Assembly: GCA_020650975.1 (NCBI GenBank)
Contig: JAIPMN010001627.1
Location: forward strand, 1-30,821
Length of the DNA stretch: 30,821 bases
Reading direction: 5' to 3'
Origin: Apostichopus californicus
Taxonomy: Eukaryota > Echinodermata > Holothuroidea > Aspidochirotida > Stichopodidae
Positions within the stretch are counted from its first letter, which is position 1. Each line of letters starts with the position of its first letter. Below are positions 10,535-21,755 of the stretch, piece by piece. The position numbers were made by a program, and so were the translations under genes. The notes under the pieces were generated by a model. It did no database searches. It was not told where the DNA came from and worked only from the letters and a program-made list of their open reading frames with translations.

Positions 10535-13003
10535 TTTATTCCAAGCAGCTAAATCTTCTATTGACTGCATATCATTCACTAAATTCCCATAAGCCATTTG
10601 TGTGACAATGAGCAAATAACACACAAAGATATATGTCAAATGCTGGCCCCCATATCTGATGAAGTCAATCTGGCAGAATGCATTGATCATGTGTGGATAG
10701 GTAAGTGAGAAATACTGTCATCTGTTTACAGCAGGAACATTCATATTACTATGGCCATGACAGAGATAACACAATCCAGGATTTACAACTAGTTATACAT
10801 ATAAATGAAATTTTCCAACAAATAGAAAGAACTTCGTTTTCCATCAAATACAAAAACAAGGAAGCAACACAGAGCAACATTTTGACTGAATAAAACACAA
10901 GAATTAAAACCTAGTATGTGGTATGTGAGATATGTATTAAACACTAAGATGTCTTGGTGAACTAACAGTGGCTGAACTAACATATCACAGCTTAGCCCAA
11001 ACAGTAACCCATGCTAATTATATTATAAATTGTGTAGGATACCAACTTTTGAAACAGAAAGGAAAATGAAATAAATATTACAATCATACATTCAAATTGA
11101 GCAGAAATTTGTAATGGCAACATAAAGAGACCTTTCAATTCCCACAATGACTAACTATCATTTACAAATAAAAGACTATCGGTCCCAGGATAATATCTGA
11201 TTCCGTTCTTGTTTTGCAAGTTTAATAAAGTAATTCTTTATGGAAATGTGCACTTTTGCTTCCGCATGATAGGTTGTGGTCTGGTGCCAGACAAGGAGAA
11301 GAAGAAGAAGAAATAACCCCATATATAATATTATATCTGCATTTACGGTCAGTACTAGTGTGCTTAACCTGATAACTGACCTCAAATATACCTAGGTTGA
11401 AATTGCTCATAGCAATACCATGTTAGGCTACACTGCTAACAGACTGTTTTTTTCTTTTCTTTTTTTTAGAAGGATATTATGGCATACATAACTGTGACTA
11501 ATATATGTTATCAATATCAAAATATCAAAAAGCATACACTGTGAGATTCACCTTCACCCCTTTCAGACTTATTTGGTGGGATTCCTATCTCGATGGGAGA
11601 GGTACTGGAGGCCTATGTTCTATTCAATTATAGTGGTCCAAATCAGACAGTTCAGAGAGTACAACTGAACACACTAATAATATCCCTTGTCATAAAATTA
11701 CAAGAACAAAAGAAAGAAAACAGAACAATATAAACACAACAACTTTAAGAAGTAAAAGATATTTTACAGAACTGTTTGCACACATACACAAAGGTGAAAT
11801 CATAAGAAACACATGAAAAACGGGTTAGTTTTTATCAAAAGAAACAGTAAACTGATTGAGAAACCTCATGTTTTAGATTTACAAGCTAAATCAAGCTACC
11901 TTACTGTTATCAAGACCACTTTATGTGGATTTTGTTACTGTATAGTCTCCCAAACATGAACCTTTGTACTGTAGCAAATCTTGAAGCGTAACATGACACC
12001 AAATGTTGAATAAAGTTCTGTGAAGTATTCCTATAAATACCACTGAAAAAATCCCTTGTATCTGAACCCTGGGTAAAAGTGACAATTATAGAGCAAACAA
12101 ACATACATTGAATATTTATAGCATTTTCTTTAAGTGGTATCACTTGGTGTGACAAAGCCAGGCCCTCGTAAGGTAGCTTTTTTAATTTGTAGAAGATCAG
12201 CAGAATCAATGCATGAGACCAGGAAGAACAATATTTGAAACCAAAGGTCCATCAAAGTGTAGAATGAAATTAAGGGTGCTGAATATGCTAATTCAACGAT
12301 AATCCTTGCCATAATGTTCCTTGAGATTTCAGCAGAAAGATTGCTAACAATTTAACTCAAGAAACTTGATTGGAAAATTCTGCTGGATTAGTTACAGTGA
12401 CAGATGTTCAAAACAATTTTCTCCTTTCTCTTGCATCTCAATGTTAATACTGCTGAAATGTAAGAGGCACAAATTGTTTCCTTTTCACTGCACTTCCAAT
12501 TGATCTTTTTAAATGTTGACATACTTACATATCATGAGTAAATGAATATTTTGCAATACAAATTTGTGGAAATCTGTGTTAACTGCAGAGTTTTCCTCCA
12601 ATTATCATGAATAAATTATAAATAATGTTAAAAAGAAATAACGAAAAAACAAAGAGAGAGGATGGTACACAGTACATCACAAACAATGGAACAAGTTGTA
12701 ATTGATCCACTCGCATTTAAATGTTAGGAAACAATGTTGATTAGAATTATACTAATTTTGCAACAATAAACAAAACATTAGTTGTCCCCAAACAGAAAAG
12801 ATCCCATATGCAGTCAGGTTGCACCCTTGTTTCCCTATATTTTTTAACAGAAAATGTCTCGAGGGCTCGGTTAAAATGGCTTCAATCGTTTCCTACTGTG
12901 GTTACATCTGATCGAGTTCATCCTTCATCGATCTGTCGCCGAGGGCAGATGGCCCGACCGCCTTCTGAACCTTGTCTCGTCCTTCCATGGTATCACAGGA
13001 GGA
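10535..13003 (-). other. Probable 3'UTR and downstream flank of the minus-strand gene
   Basis: Downstream of the TGA at 13004 on the minus strand no further coding exon is convincing. The first alternative polyadenylation hexamer is ATTAAA at 12181-12186 (complement), and the first canonical AATAAA is at 10535-10540, about 2.5 kb from the stop. The 3'UTR could therefore be roughly 0.8 or 2.5 kb. Minus-strand frames at 12130-12312 and 11910-12209 fall within this stretch and look like chance ORFs. A GAA microsatellite is at 11297-11312. On the plus strand, a long pyrimidine run ending in AG at 11469 resembles an acceptor with no supporting frame of length. Confidence 0.3.
10583..10700 (+). other. 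Short open frame ending at a strong donor site
   Basis: The frame is open for 39 codons and stops at GGATAG followed by GTAAGTGAG (10701), a near-consensus donor. It includes an ATG at 10640 giving MLAPISDEVNLAECIDHVWI. The left side has only a weak acceptor-like CCCATAAG. It lies inside the presumed 3' flank of the minus-strand gene. Confidence 0.18.
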
Positions 13004-13295
13004 TCAGATGTAGTCCGGATTAACTGCTAATCCTTTCTTCTTTGATATTAAAGTCACTTTGGTTCCTGAATAACTGCTACCGTTATCTATTATACTAGGT
13101 GTGGACAAGACAGACATCGTACTCTCTGTGTAGTCCCCGTCCCCGCTGACCGTGTTGCTGAAGGTGTTAGTAGAGGGCGCTCCTCCTGAATCGGTCGTTC
13201 CTTTGCTGTCTTCGCTGTAGACGCTGTTTGGTCGCGACTCTGTCCTGTGATCCGCATCATCTTCCGAGCTCAGGGGATTGACGTTGTACTTTGCC
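13004..13295 (-). CDS. 3'-terminal coding exon of a putative single-pass membrane protein: disordered cytoplasmic tail ending NPDYI
   Basis: The frame runs 96 codons to a TGA at 13004-13006. It begins just after a good minus-strand acceptor, a pyrimidine-rich tract ending CTTCCTAAG at 13296, so the first exon base completes a codon from the previous exon (phase 2 entry). The product starts AKYNVNPLSSEDD and is strongly polar. About 29 of 96 residues are Ser or Thr, with acidic clusters, five tyrosines, a KKK patch near residues 85-87, and no cysteine or hydrophobic segment. That is typical of a disordered cytoplasmic tail. The last five residues, NPDYI, contain an NPxY motif, known in other receptors as a PTB-domain and endocytosis signal. 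They also fit a class III PDZ ligand (acidic residue at -2, hydrophobic at 0). Local base composition is richer in G+C and CpG than the flanks, which supports coding. I do not recognise the family. The ATG at 13318 lies in the acceptor region and is not a likely start. Confidence 0.68.
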
Positions 13296-16200
13296 CTTAG
13301 GAAGAGAACAAACAACATTTTGAAAGGTTATTAAAATTATGGAAAGTCAAATATTCTGCAATTTAACTGACAGGGAAATAGTTATACACAAAACTTGAAA
13401 AGATAATTTCACACTCCAAGTTTAACATTTAAGTCACAGCAGAAATCGAAGAATAAAAAAATTCACAAACTCAAGAAAGAAAACAAGTCCTTTACTCCAT
13501 CTAGCCTAACTTTGTGGCTGATATTGGCTAAACATCTCGTTCCTGAAGTCACGGGCTAGAATTGTTGCCACGCATAAACAGTACTCTGATTAGGAATAAA
13601 GCCAAAACCATACAATCCACTCAGCCAGAAATGGTACAGTAAGTTATGTTATAAGAATATAATGAAAGGAATCCGTTGTGATAATGAGCAAGGATTTCAT
13701 GATCAAAGGTGTCTCTGACTAAACTACGCAAATGGGAATTATCAGTGAATAAAGGATTCAAAAACATGCAGGAATGGTTTGTAAACAGCAATTTACCTTC
13801 TACGAGGAAACTTTAAGATACATTTCAAAAGGATGTTTCTTCTTTTGAAGATTTTGTTCACACCATTGATAAATTGGTATTTTTCATGATGAAAAAGGTT
13901 TTAAACTTTCCCACTATTTTCCTTTATGAATATCTGCCAATGACACGAACCTTACAAATGAATAACACTTTGTTTTATTGCCAGCAGTATCTTGACTACT
14001 TGTTCACGTTTATGATTTTCTTGGTTGTCAAAGATAAGTTTAGATAGATTGTACAGGGTCTACCGGGTTGGGGGAGGGGTGTGTGTAGGTGTCTCATGTA
14101 TAGAGTGTCCAAACTAACTATTCATTCACAGGGCAAAGCTTTTAATGGTTATCTGGTAGCTTGAGACAACCAAACTCTTGTTTGGACGACCAAACATGTA
14201 GCGGTGGAGTGTGTAAGTAAATGGGGCCTATACCCTGCAATAGGTCAAATGATAAATTGCTATCACCCCTAAAGCTAAATGGACTGTCAGCTAAAAACAG
14301 CTTTACATTCAAAATTACCCCCAAAAAACTGAATTTTTAGCTTACTGGAAATGATGATGAAAATATCCATCTAAATGCATGATTTTCTAATAAATTAAAA
14401 ACTACGAGGGAAAAAAATGAAAATAAGAACTGACAAATAAACACATACACACAAAATCATTTCCTCTGCATTTGATAGACTTGTTAGTGCTTCAATACCA
14501 TTTGCGACAATGTTGGTAAGCTGTCCATATGATAATTAACAAAAGACATATCATCTCCAAATTATTGTCAAATTCTGTTTAATTGTGACCCAACCTATTG
14601 GAGCTTGTTCTCATTTACCATTTCAGAAACAAAGCAATAAAACTATTTAAGTACTAAAAACAACCCTGCAGTCCACAGCTGATCGACTGAAAATGATTTA
14701 ACCATCTAACAAACATACCTTCATGAAAGTAAACATCAACAGTGTTTGTTTTCAAAACTTCAAAGAAATTTAGTCTCAATAAAATACAGGAGAATTCAAT
14801 GCCTTTATACCAAACATTTTTACCGCCTTCCACTTAGTGAAATTTAGAGGCCAAATTGAAAAGTCTATTAAAATATACCATGAAGACAAAATTTCCTCGG
14901 CATCTTGAGCACTTTATCTGAATGATTTGAGCCGCAAACACAAACTCCTCCTCGATGAAATTGTCGACAATTTTGAGAGCTTTCATTGTTATAAGATCGA
15001 CAAACAACCTTCCTAAATTTGATCGCTCCATTTAATGACGGTTCATTCCACAAATGGCATAAAGTGATGAAATGCCTCTTAATGCAGAAAATTGTTTTTT
15101 TGGATGAGTCAGGTTAGAGCAAACTCCAATCAAAGTTGTCAGAAGTCTAACCTGGAACTAAAATTAGTTTTCTTAAGGCTATTTAATTGGTAAAAGGGCC
15201 TTGGTGGAAAGGTGATGTACTGTACTTCACGGTCTCTGAAGAAAACTCCTTCGAAGTGAACTCCGGTACTATTCATAAAATAAATGTCTTTCTTACTATA
15301 ATTGGAAGAAAGGAAAATAAGCCGAGCTAAACAATCATATTGTCTAATAAACGGATCATGTGATACAGTTGTTTATGGTATTAGTGACTGCTCCCTACAG
15401 CTAAAATATGTAGTATATTTACGTCTCTTTGGGAGATGTTTGGTTTTTTTCACTGTCAGCCATATTGAAGTTTTGTATCCCATACAAGTTGCCACAAAAC
15501 TTTAAGATGGAAGCACTTCCATGACAAAAACCAATTTTTTTAAACATTATTTGGGAACTAACAGATCAGAAAAACTTTTAAAATGGACATTGTCCGTTTG
15601 TCGATTGAGTCAAATTATCCTACCGCAAGCAGGCACTAGAATAGTGACACAACCATGCTTCATTGTCTTGCCTATTGGGCATAAAGTGCATTTGTTGCCT
15701 CCGATTTTATGGATGGATGAAAAAAACATTACTCCGATACTATTATGATTTCGCAGGCCGATTCCTCATTGTCAGTCTTATTGTACATTGCCCACTAGTT
15801 GTATTAAAATGGGGACACAGCCATCATCATCTTCAGCTAATAGGACATATCTTTGTGAGGTACGTTAACCTCCCAAACAACTTTCTTTTTCTACTTTTGC
15901 AAATGTTTGTCTCTAAAACTGATGTCATTTTTTTATCTTATGGTAATGCAATGTGCTGATATGTACTAAGGGTATTTAAAGTACTCATTTGGCTACGGAG
16001 TTCCATTCTGTCTCACTGCGACTTTGTTTCCGTGATTAATCTACGGGCATGGGCAGAATTTGAAATTATACCGAAATTAAGAATGAAAACGAATGCATGG
16101 ATGCTTCACGTAACAATTTTTCACTCGTCTTCGTTTCATACTTGACATGTCCTAGATAAAATCTGAAACGAGATAGTTCCAGAATCGAGGTCATTTATCG

Positions 16201-17781
16201 GATGAACGCCTCCAAAACTTTGTCCTGACAATCTTTGCACTTTAAATACAACTTGGCGCTTGCTTTTACTCTATTTGGCACGTACTGTACCAGCAGAAAA
16301 GCGGGAATTGGTTAAACTTGTAGCTCAAAATAAGTTGAATGTATAAATGGCAAACTTCAGTTAATTGTAAATATACTTGCGACCGGATAACTTTCGACCG
16401 ATCACAATATGCCGATAAAAGTCACTTTACGTCATAGCTACCTGTAAATAATACTAGCTGTGCGATGCGAGCAGTCGAGATGGAAAACTTTCACAAATAA
16501 ATTTTACGAGCATTTCCAACTCAGTTCAACATTTGACACTTTCCAGCCCTGCCTTGCATGACTAATTAGCACGTACAGGTTCTCGTTAGAATTAAATCAA
16601 GAGACTCGATACCATTTTAACCTACATTTGCCTTTCTGTCTTTCATTGGTATGGGTTTATATCATTTTTAATGATGCATTGTAACTATGTCACTGGTTTG
16701 GCTCATTAACATGCATGAACACAGAACATTCAGCTGTCGCGGTATCAGATTATGCTTTTTAATTAGTATTAATCTCTGGAGAAGATGATAAGACAAAAAG
16801 TTGCAGAAATTCTAGATTAATACCCATGAGAATTGTTTTCTTGAAGTTGAATGAGACAAATAAAACGTCGTCTAAGCTTGGAAGATGTCTAATGTCCAAA
16901 ATGTTATGACTAACCTCTATAAACTGGCGCTGCCATAGTACATGACACACAACGTACCATAGGCTTTATCTGTGAGAGGTCAATATTCACTACACAGTGT
17001 GTCACTAGACCTTCATATACTACATACAATGTACATATATTGCTTACGTAGTGCACTTCAACTTACAGCAACATGACTGGAAGTGCTAATAACACCTAAT
17101 TTGCATATTTTAGTGATACAGCACAAAATCTAAGTAGGTGGTCAGTGGGACAAATCAACCCCATTAAAGATTTCAAAAAACCTCTTGGAAGAAATATTGG
17201 CCCACAATATTGCACTGATTGTGTAAGCAGGCCTGTATGAATGCTTGAGCACCCTACCAGCCTACGTACAGTATATATACCTCGCATATATATGCTCGGT
17301 GTAGGTACAGCGAGAGATTTAGTTCCCTCTGGCATTTTTATTTTAAACCGATAATTCTCTCTGGCCGGCTTACAAAATTACCAATGTAATTAAAAACAGG
17401 ATACAAATGTGCCAAGAATAAGGGAAGTGCTCCGAAAAGTTTTCAAACAATTGTTTGGAAGTTGTTTCCCGCTGTCCGTGAATATTTTAATAATTAAAAC
17501 AAGGTGAACGAAAAGACAACGTTATAGTTGTGAATGTACAGTACTGTAATCTGAATTAACTTTGAGCCTGGTGCAGTATTTAATATCACAACTGTCTAAC
17601 CTTCCAATCATTGGAATTACTGTACAACTAAACTAATAAAATAAACCATAATGTACCATAAAATAACTTGTTTACGTAACAAACAATCTTTGTTCCGCCT
17701 CAAAATTATGCCACACGTAACAAAGATGAAGAAGTTCCCCTTATCATCTGGACGATATTAGATGTCCAATTTTCTCCTCAC
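13296..17781 (-). other. Presumed intron(s) of the minus-strand membrane-protein gene
   Basis: This 4.5 kb lies between the transmembrane exon and the terminal exon. It is AT-rich with no long frame on the minus strand. The splice phases at the two ends do not match, so it should contain at least one further exon. The best small candidate is 14719-14757, which has a good donor (GAAG then GTATGT) but is symmetric in phase and would not by itself fix the mismatch. On the opposite strand, 15757-15859 is bounded by splice-like sites. A CRE-like TTACGTCA occurs near 16430. Otherwise I see nothing distinctive. Confidence 0.4.
15757..15859 (+). other. Splice-bounded open segment with four cysteines
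   Basis: An acceptor (TATGATTTCGCAG, ending 15756) and a strong donor (TGTGAG then GTACGT, 15860) enclose 103 bases that are open in phase 2-in, phase 0-out. The 34-residue peptide runs PIPHCQSYCTLPTSCIKMGT and ends ANRTYLCE, with a possible N-glycosylation site (NRT). It lies antisense to the inferred intron of the minus-strand gene. It could be an exon of a secreted protein or chance. Confidence 0.18.
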
Positions 17782-17929
17782 CTGAGCAGCAATAATTGCA
17801 CCCAAGTAAAACAAATAATAATAACGCACCGATCAGGATAAAGATTGGAAGCTCGGAATTACGGAACAACTCTTTACACCCCCCATACCGGTATTTATCC
17901 TCCATTTCAATTATCCTAGTATGTGACAT
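17782..17929 (-). CDS. Internal or first coding exon encoding a transmembrane segment
   Basis: The exon has 49 codons plus one base and ends at a strong donor (CTCAG followed by GTGAGG, plus positions 17776-17781). The left boundary is either the acceptor TTTTATCAG just before 17929 or, if this is a first exon, an ATG at 17929 or the in-frame ATG eight codons later (AATTGAAATGG context). The peptide has a charged lead with YRYGGCKELFRNSE, a hydrophobic span of about 18 residues (LPIFILIGALLLFVLLG, residues ~27-43), then CNYCC, a cysteine cluster at the membrane edge of the kind often palmitoylated. I infer that it supplies the membrane anchor for the tail encoded at 13004-13295. It leaves in phase 1 while the terminal exon enters in phase 2, so at least one exon between them is missing from this annotation. 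Family unknown. Confidence 0.5.
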
Positions 17930-17938
17930 CTGATAAAA

Positions 17939-17946
17939 CTTTTATA
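17939..17946 (-). promoter_or_regulatory. TATA-box-like element upstream of the transmembrane exon
   Basis: The minus strand reads GCTATAAAAG here. Transcription starting about 30 bases downstream would begin inside the proposed transmembrane exon, shortly before the in-frame ATG in AATTGAAATGG. This suggests either a promoter for a short membrane-protein isoform or a chance AT-rich match inside an intron. Transcript 5' ends would be needed to choose. Confidence 0.2.
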
Positions 17947-17949
17947 GCA

Positions 17950-20900
17950 TCATGCCGCAAGACCTCAATCTCTTCACACTTTTTCCCCGAAATATCAATT
18001 CCTGCTGCAAATTGAAACAAATGGAGCTGTCTCATCCAATCCTCGTCTCTCTCTTTTCCTCCATATTTTTCATCGTGGGATGGACCGATGAAACGACCTC
18101 AAAATGATTCTGAAACTAGGACAAGCGATCGGTTTAGAGAGAAATATCCCGTTCACCTGCCTGCCCTGATAAAAGCTACTCATATTGAGTTCCCGGTTCC
18201 TATTAAAGTTACCCTCCGTGAAAGCCTGCCATGCCCCATTTCTATTACATTACATTACATGATCATGAAAATTACTTTAGGTTTTTGCAACATACCAGGT
18301 TACAGTATGTGTTAATACCAATTACTTACTACACATGTTAGCCGACACAGTAACATGCAGGCTTGGGATGAATATGAATAGATGGAGAATTATCTTCTTT
18401 TTTTGTGTGTGTGTGTGTGCTTTGCCTGCTTCAATTTTATTTGGTATTACAAACTAAACTGATATAGAAATGCTGTCATAAACAATGTTGGGGCACTGAG
18501 CTTCCCACACACTTACTCTAAGTAATAAATTTATTAGTGCTCAACAAAAAAACAAAAAAATTTCCTTTTTGTGACAATTTTTCTAAATGTATTTCGGGGG
18601 AAAGAACTGCCACATTTCTGTGAATTATGCTGAAATTTTCAAAGGTCGAATTTCTAAACTATACAGCTTATACTCAAATTAGGGCACCAAATCCTGTATT
18701 TTCACTCTTTTAAATCATGCCTATAAATTCCTAGCAAACTGTACATTTTTTTGGTAAATTAAATTTAAACATGGTCTGTGTATATTATCTGCAATTAACC
18801 TTTCCTGATGGAAACGAAACTTAATTTATTCCAAACTTTTTCGCCTTAATAACCACAACATTAATCCACTAAATGCGGCGGTTAAGACATTTTATTATTT
18901 AATCTCCAACGAAGTGATCACTCCAGCTGCCAAATTAAAAAGTTTTAAACACCATAATCGCTGTTCCTTGATCTAGACTTGTCTGAGAACCATCTAATAA
19001 CTGGTGAATATGTAATATTTCAAGAGCCTTCATAATCCTCTTACCCGTAGGGAAAAAGGATAAATCCCCCAAAACCAAAACTTAGACATCTTAACTCAGT
19101 GAATGTTACAATGATCTATTATGACGGATAATCATTCAGATGCATCTCCCACCCTGGAGCAATAATAACTGCTCGAGGTCTAAAATCACAATTTTATAGA
19201 TAATGAATAAAAAATAGATCGGTGCTCGACAAAAAGTGACACAGAAGAAAATAAAATCCAGTCAAATCACACATCATATATACAACTTGATGAATTTCTT
19301 CAAAGTTCCATGTGCAGTTTGAATACTGTATTGATATCTGGTTAAAATGCACGACAAGTTTTGTTGTGTGATACTGTAGATGTGAAGTGATCTTGTGTTG
19401 ACACATTATACGCATCGACGTTATACTGTTCAACAGGCCATTTAGGGATATATATACAACTCTTTGAGTGAGAATCATAGCCATTTATGGATACATCTGC
19501 TGCTTAGGGAGAATCATGAAAATCTGGCAACAAATTTTTGAAAGAAAGATTCCGGTTGATTCTGGTAAACATTTTCCATCTGACAGACCATTTAATATGT
19601 ACATATGCCAATACCTACTGAATATAAGTTTATACATTTCGTTAGTTTTTCAAAAGTTTGAGGTGTTCACTTTCAAACAATCAAAGGCTAAACAAATCTT
19701 AAATTTCAAAAGACCGAACTGACAACTCACTTTCACAAACCATCCCTAGCTCAGCTCAATTTCGAGTAGCACGTTTACAGTGCATATTAGAAAATCCTCC
19801 CCCGTAATGAAGGATTTTTTCCCCTGACCTTGGCTTGTACGGTATATACACAACGGATATATTAAAAAAAAACGGATATATTATTAAAACAACGGATATA
19901 TAACATTATCACAACATTGGGTGGGAATAGAGTCTGCACCTTAACGCCAACATCAATTCTGTGTAAGAGGATTATAAAGTTCAAACAATCTTCAGCCTGG
20001 GGTGAAATGATGGATGTTCTAAAACCGATCAAACAGGTATGTAATTAATCCTAACTCAAGGACAATCCAGATTGATTTCACTCAAAAGTTTTGAACTTTT
20101 TGTAGAGTGCGCATTATTGACAGTGTAGCTTAAAGCGCTAGATATTATCACCGTCTAATCCTCTAGAGTTAATATTTGCCGCCAGCCTTTGCAACATGAA
20201 TACACATACCGTTCTTGATACGACAGTTAAACATGCAAGTATCAAAGCCAACTTAATCAAGAATGTTGTCGGTGTCTCCTCTCTGATGCCCCCAAGGTTG
20301 GCGATATATTATAAATTCTCCGTAAGGTAACCCTTTCACTTATAAAACATGAAGATCACCTATTGATCACCATTAAAAAATCCTTTCCTAAATGAGCCTA
20401 GGCCCCGACTACAAGTATACTTATATATAAAGAACAAAACAATCAATTCTGACAATAACCGATTGGATTAAAAATAAAAGTAGCAACCACTCCCTTCCCA
20501 AACAATTGAAACCGCTCGCTCTCCACAATCCTCAGTACTTAGAAATTCCTCTCCTTTAGAAATCCCTCCCTAATTGGCTCTTCAACTCCGACCTCAGGTA
20601 TATTTATGGCTATACAATGTAATTATATAAGACTTCATTTACCAGCAATTCCTTGACTGACAATAGACAACTTAAGTGTCTATTCTATAAAAACAATCTT
20701 ATTATCCCTCGTAGGACCTCTCGCGAGGTCGACCAAAGGTTAATCTCCTTTTGATTTGAATCACCATGATTTATTGACTTCAACTTGTGAAACATTTTCT
20801 GGTATTTAACCTCTTCTACCCAAAAGCCCCTAGCCCTTCCTTCACCCGACGACGATAATTCCACCGATAAACAAGGATGTTTTAATAATTTAAAGAAACA

Positions 20901-21090
20901 GCAGAGCACAGTGAAGGGACTTATCCTCCTCCTCCTCCAACTATTGGTAATCTTTAGATATAGTTGGATTTAAATAATGACAAAGTGATTACTCCTCAAA
21001 CCATTTTCTAATCACACCTGCTTTTTGGTTTCCCGAAAGGGAAATCCATGGAGTCACTCTTACAGACCTAGCATAATTGTGAGGGAGACC
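17950..21090. other. No gene seen
   Basis: This stretch would hold the upstream exons of the minus-strand membrane-protein gene if the transmembrane exon is internal. I could not pick any with confidence. A short donor-bounded minus segment near 18330-18360 (GTA|GTAAGT) has no clear frame. A TG microsatellite (18405-18419), ATTAC repeats (~18243) and the 20-bp tandem at 19850 are the only repeats noticed. Confidence 0.5.
19850..19909. repeat. Three tandem copies of CAACGGATATATTA (~20 bp period)
   Basis: The copies start near 19851, 19871 and 19890. An imperfect relative (GTACGGTATATACA) precedes them. Confidence 0.8.
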
Positions 21091-21092
21091 GG

Positions 21093-21152
21093 GGATCACA
21101 AAGTCGGCAATAACTATAAAGCGGATCACAAAGTCGGTAATTAATATTATGG
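21093..21152. repeat. Two tandem 30-bp copies, GGATCACAAAGTCGG core
   Basis: GGATCACAAAGTCGGYAAT is present at 21093 and again at 21123. The remaining 11 bases of each unit are diverged. Confidence 0.85.
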
Positions 21153-21410
21153 TTAGGTTTGTTCAACATGGCAGCATACAGAAACGATGTACTCAAAGCC
21201 GAAGCCAAAGTGAATCAATGAGGCCACACATCCGGAGTCTATGCGTGCTAAGTTCTTCAATACCGCCCTCATTACCTTTCGGGGAACCATTTCACGCTGT
21301 AGTTTTGATTCTCCTAGTAAAAGGGTGATGCCTTTATTAAAGCACCAGCGCTTCTTCCTGAGTTCTGCTTTATTTCCTATAGTCTGGTATATACATACTG
21401 TATACTTACT

Positions 21411-21498
21411 GTATATTAAGGAGTATATTAAGGAGTGTTTATTAAGGAGTGTATTAAGGAGTGTAAATTAAGGAGTGTTACAGTATATTAAGGAGTGT
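21411..21498 (+). repeat. Tandem repeat made of the SINE 5' end, ~6 copies of ATTAAGGAGTG
   Basis: The core ATTAAGGAGTG recurs about six times at spacings of roughly 12 to 22 bases. The last copy runs directly into the SINE A box as ATTAAGGAGTGTTAGCTCAG. The repeat unit therefore includes the first bases of the SINE (GGAGTGTTA). Confidence 0.85.
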
Positions 21499-21755
21499 TA
21501 GCTCAGTGGTGCCTTCCAATCATAAGGTCCCCGGTTCGAGCCACTCCAAGATTAATGTATGTCGCCCAGTTACAGAGTTGTTGACAATTGACAATTCTCA
21601 ATCATGGACGTTAAATATGAATGTAAGAGACTGACTTCGGTCGGCTTGCTGCTTTTTGATAAGCCAATGATGGCTTCTTCGCAAGTTCCTGCTTGCAGGA
21701 GTATCTAAAATACATACATATGCATACATACACACATACTGTATACACACACAGT
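21487..21755 (+). mobile_element. tRNA-derived SINE
   Basis: The head keeps both parts of an internal RNA polymerase III promoter. The A box is TAGCTCAGTGG (21499-21509, exact match to TRGCNNAGYGG) and the B box is GGTTCGAGCC (21533-21542). GGAGTG at 21492 pairs with CACTCC at 21542-21547 like an acceptor stem, and GCCTT/AAGGT frames an anticodon-like loop. The T arm is too short for a working tRNA. A body of about 160 bases follows that does not look like tRNA. It contains a short stem with a TTCG loop (CTGACTTCGGTCGG, 21631-21644) and the palindromic TCCTGCTTGCAGGA near 21688. It ends in an ATAC-type simple tail (about 21710-21754). This head, unrelated body and simple tail is classic SINE structure. 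It is non-autonomous and would depend on a LINE partner that is not in this window. Confidence 0.82.

Noticed and set aside
11176..11410. Minus-strand hydrophobic ORF with a poly-Leu stretch
   Set aside because: The leucine run is produced by a GAA/CTT microsatellite at 11297-11312. No start or splice context.
11910..12312. Two overlapping minus-strand ORFs (99 and 60 codons)
   Set aside because: They overlap in different frames, the longer lacks an ATG at its start, and both fall in the presumed 3'UTR/flank without splice support.
12808..13023. Plus-strand 71-codon ORF
   Set aside because: It overlaps the antisense of the terminal exon and its 3'UTR, and is explained by the lower stop frequency there.
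14834..15053. Overlapping minus-strand ORFs as the missing middle exon
   Set aside because: An AAATTTAG acceptor and a weak GTATAT donor can be drawn, but the exit phase does not match the terminal exon and neither frame looks convincing.
15521..15959. Two overlapping plus-strand hydrophobic ORFs
   Set aside because: No signal or domain recognised. The exon-like segment inside them is open in a different frame.
21492..21547. Functional tRNA gene
   Set aside because: A and B boxes and an acceptor-like stem are present, but the T arm lacks its 3' half, and a SINE body and simple tail follow directly.
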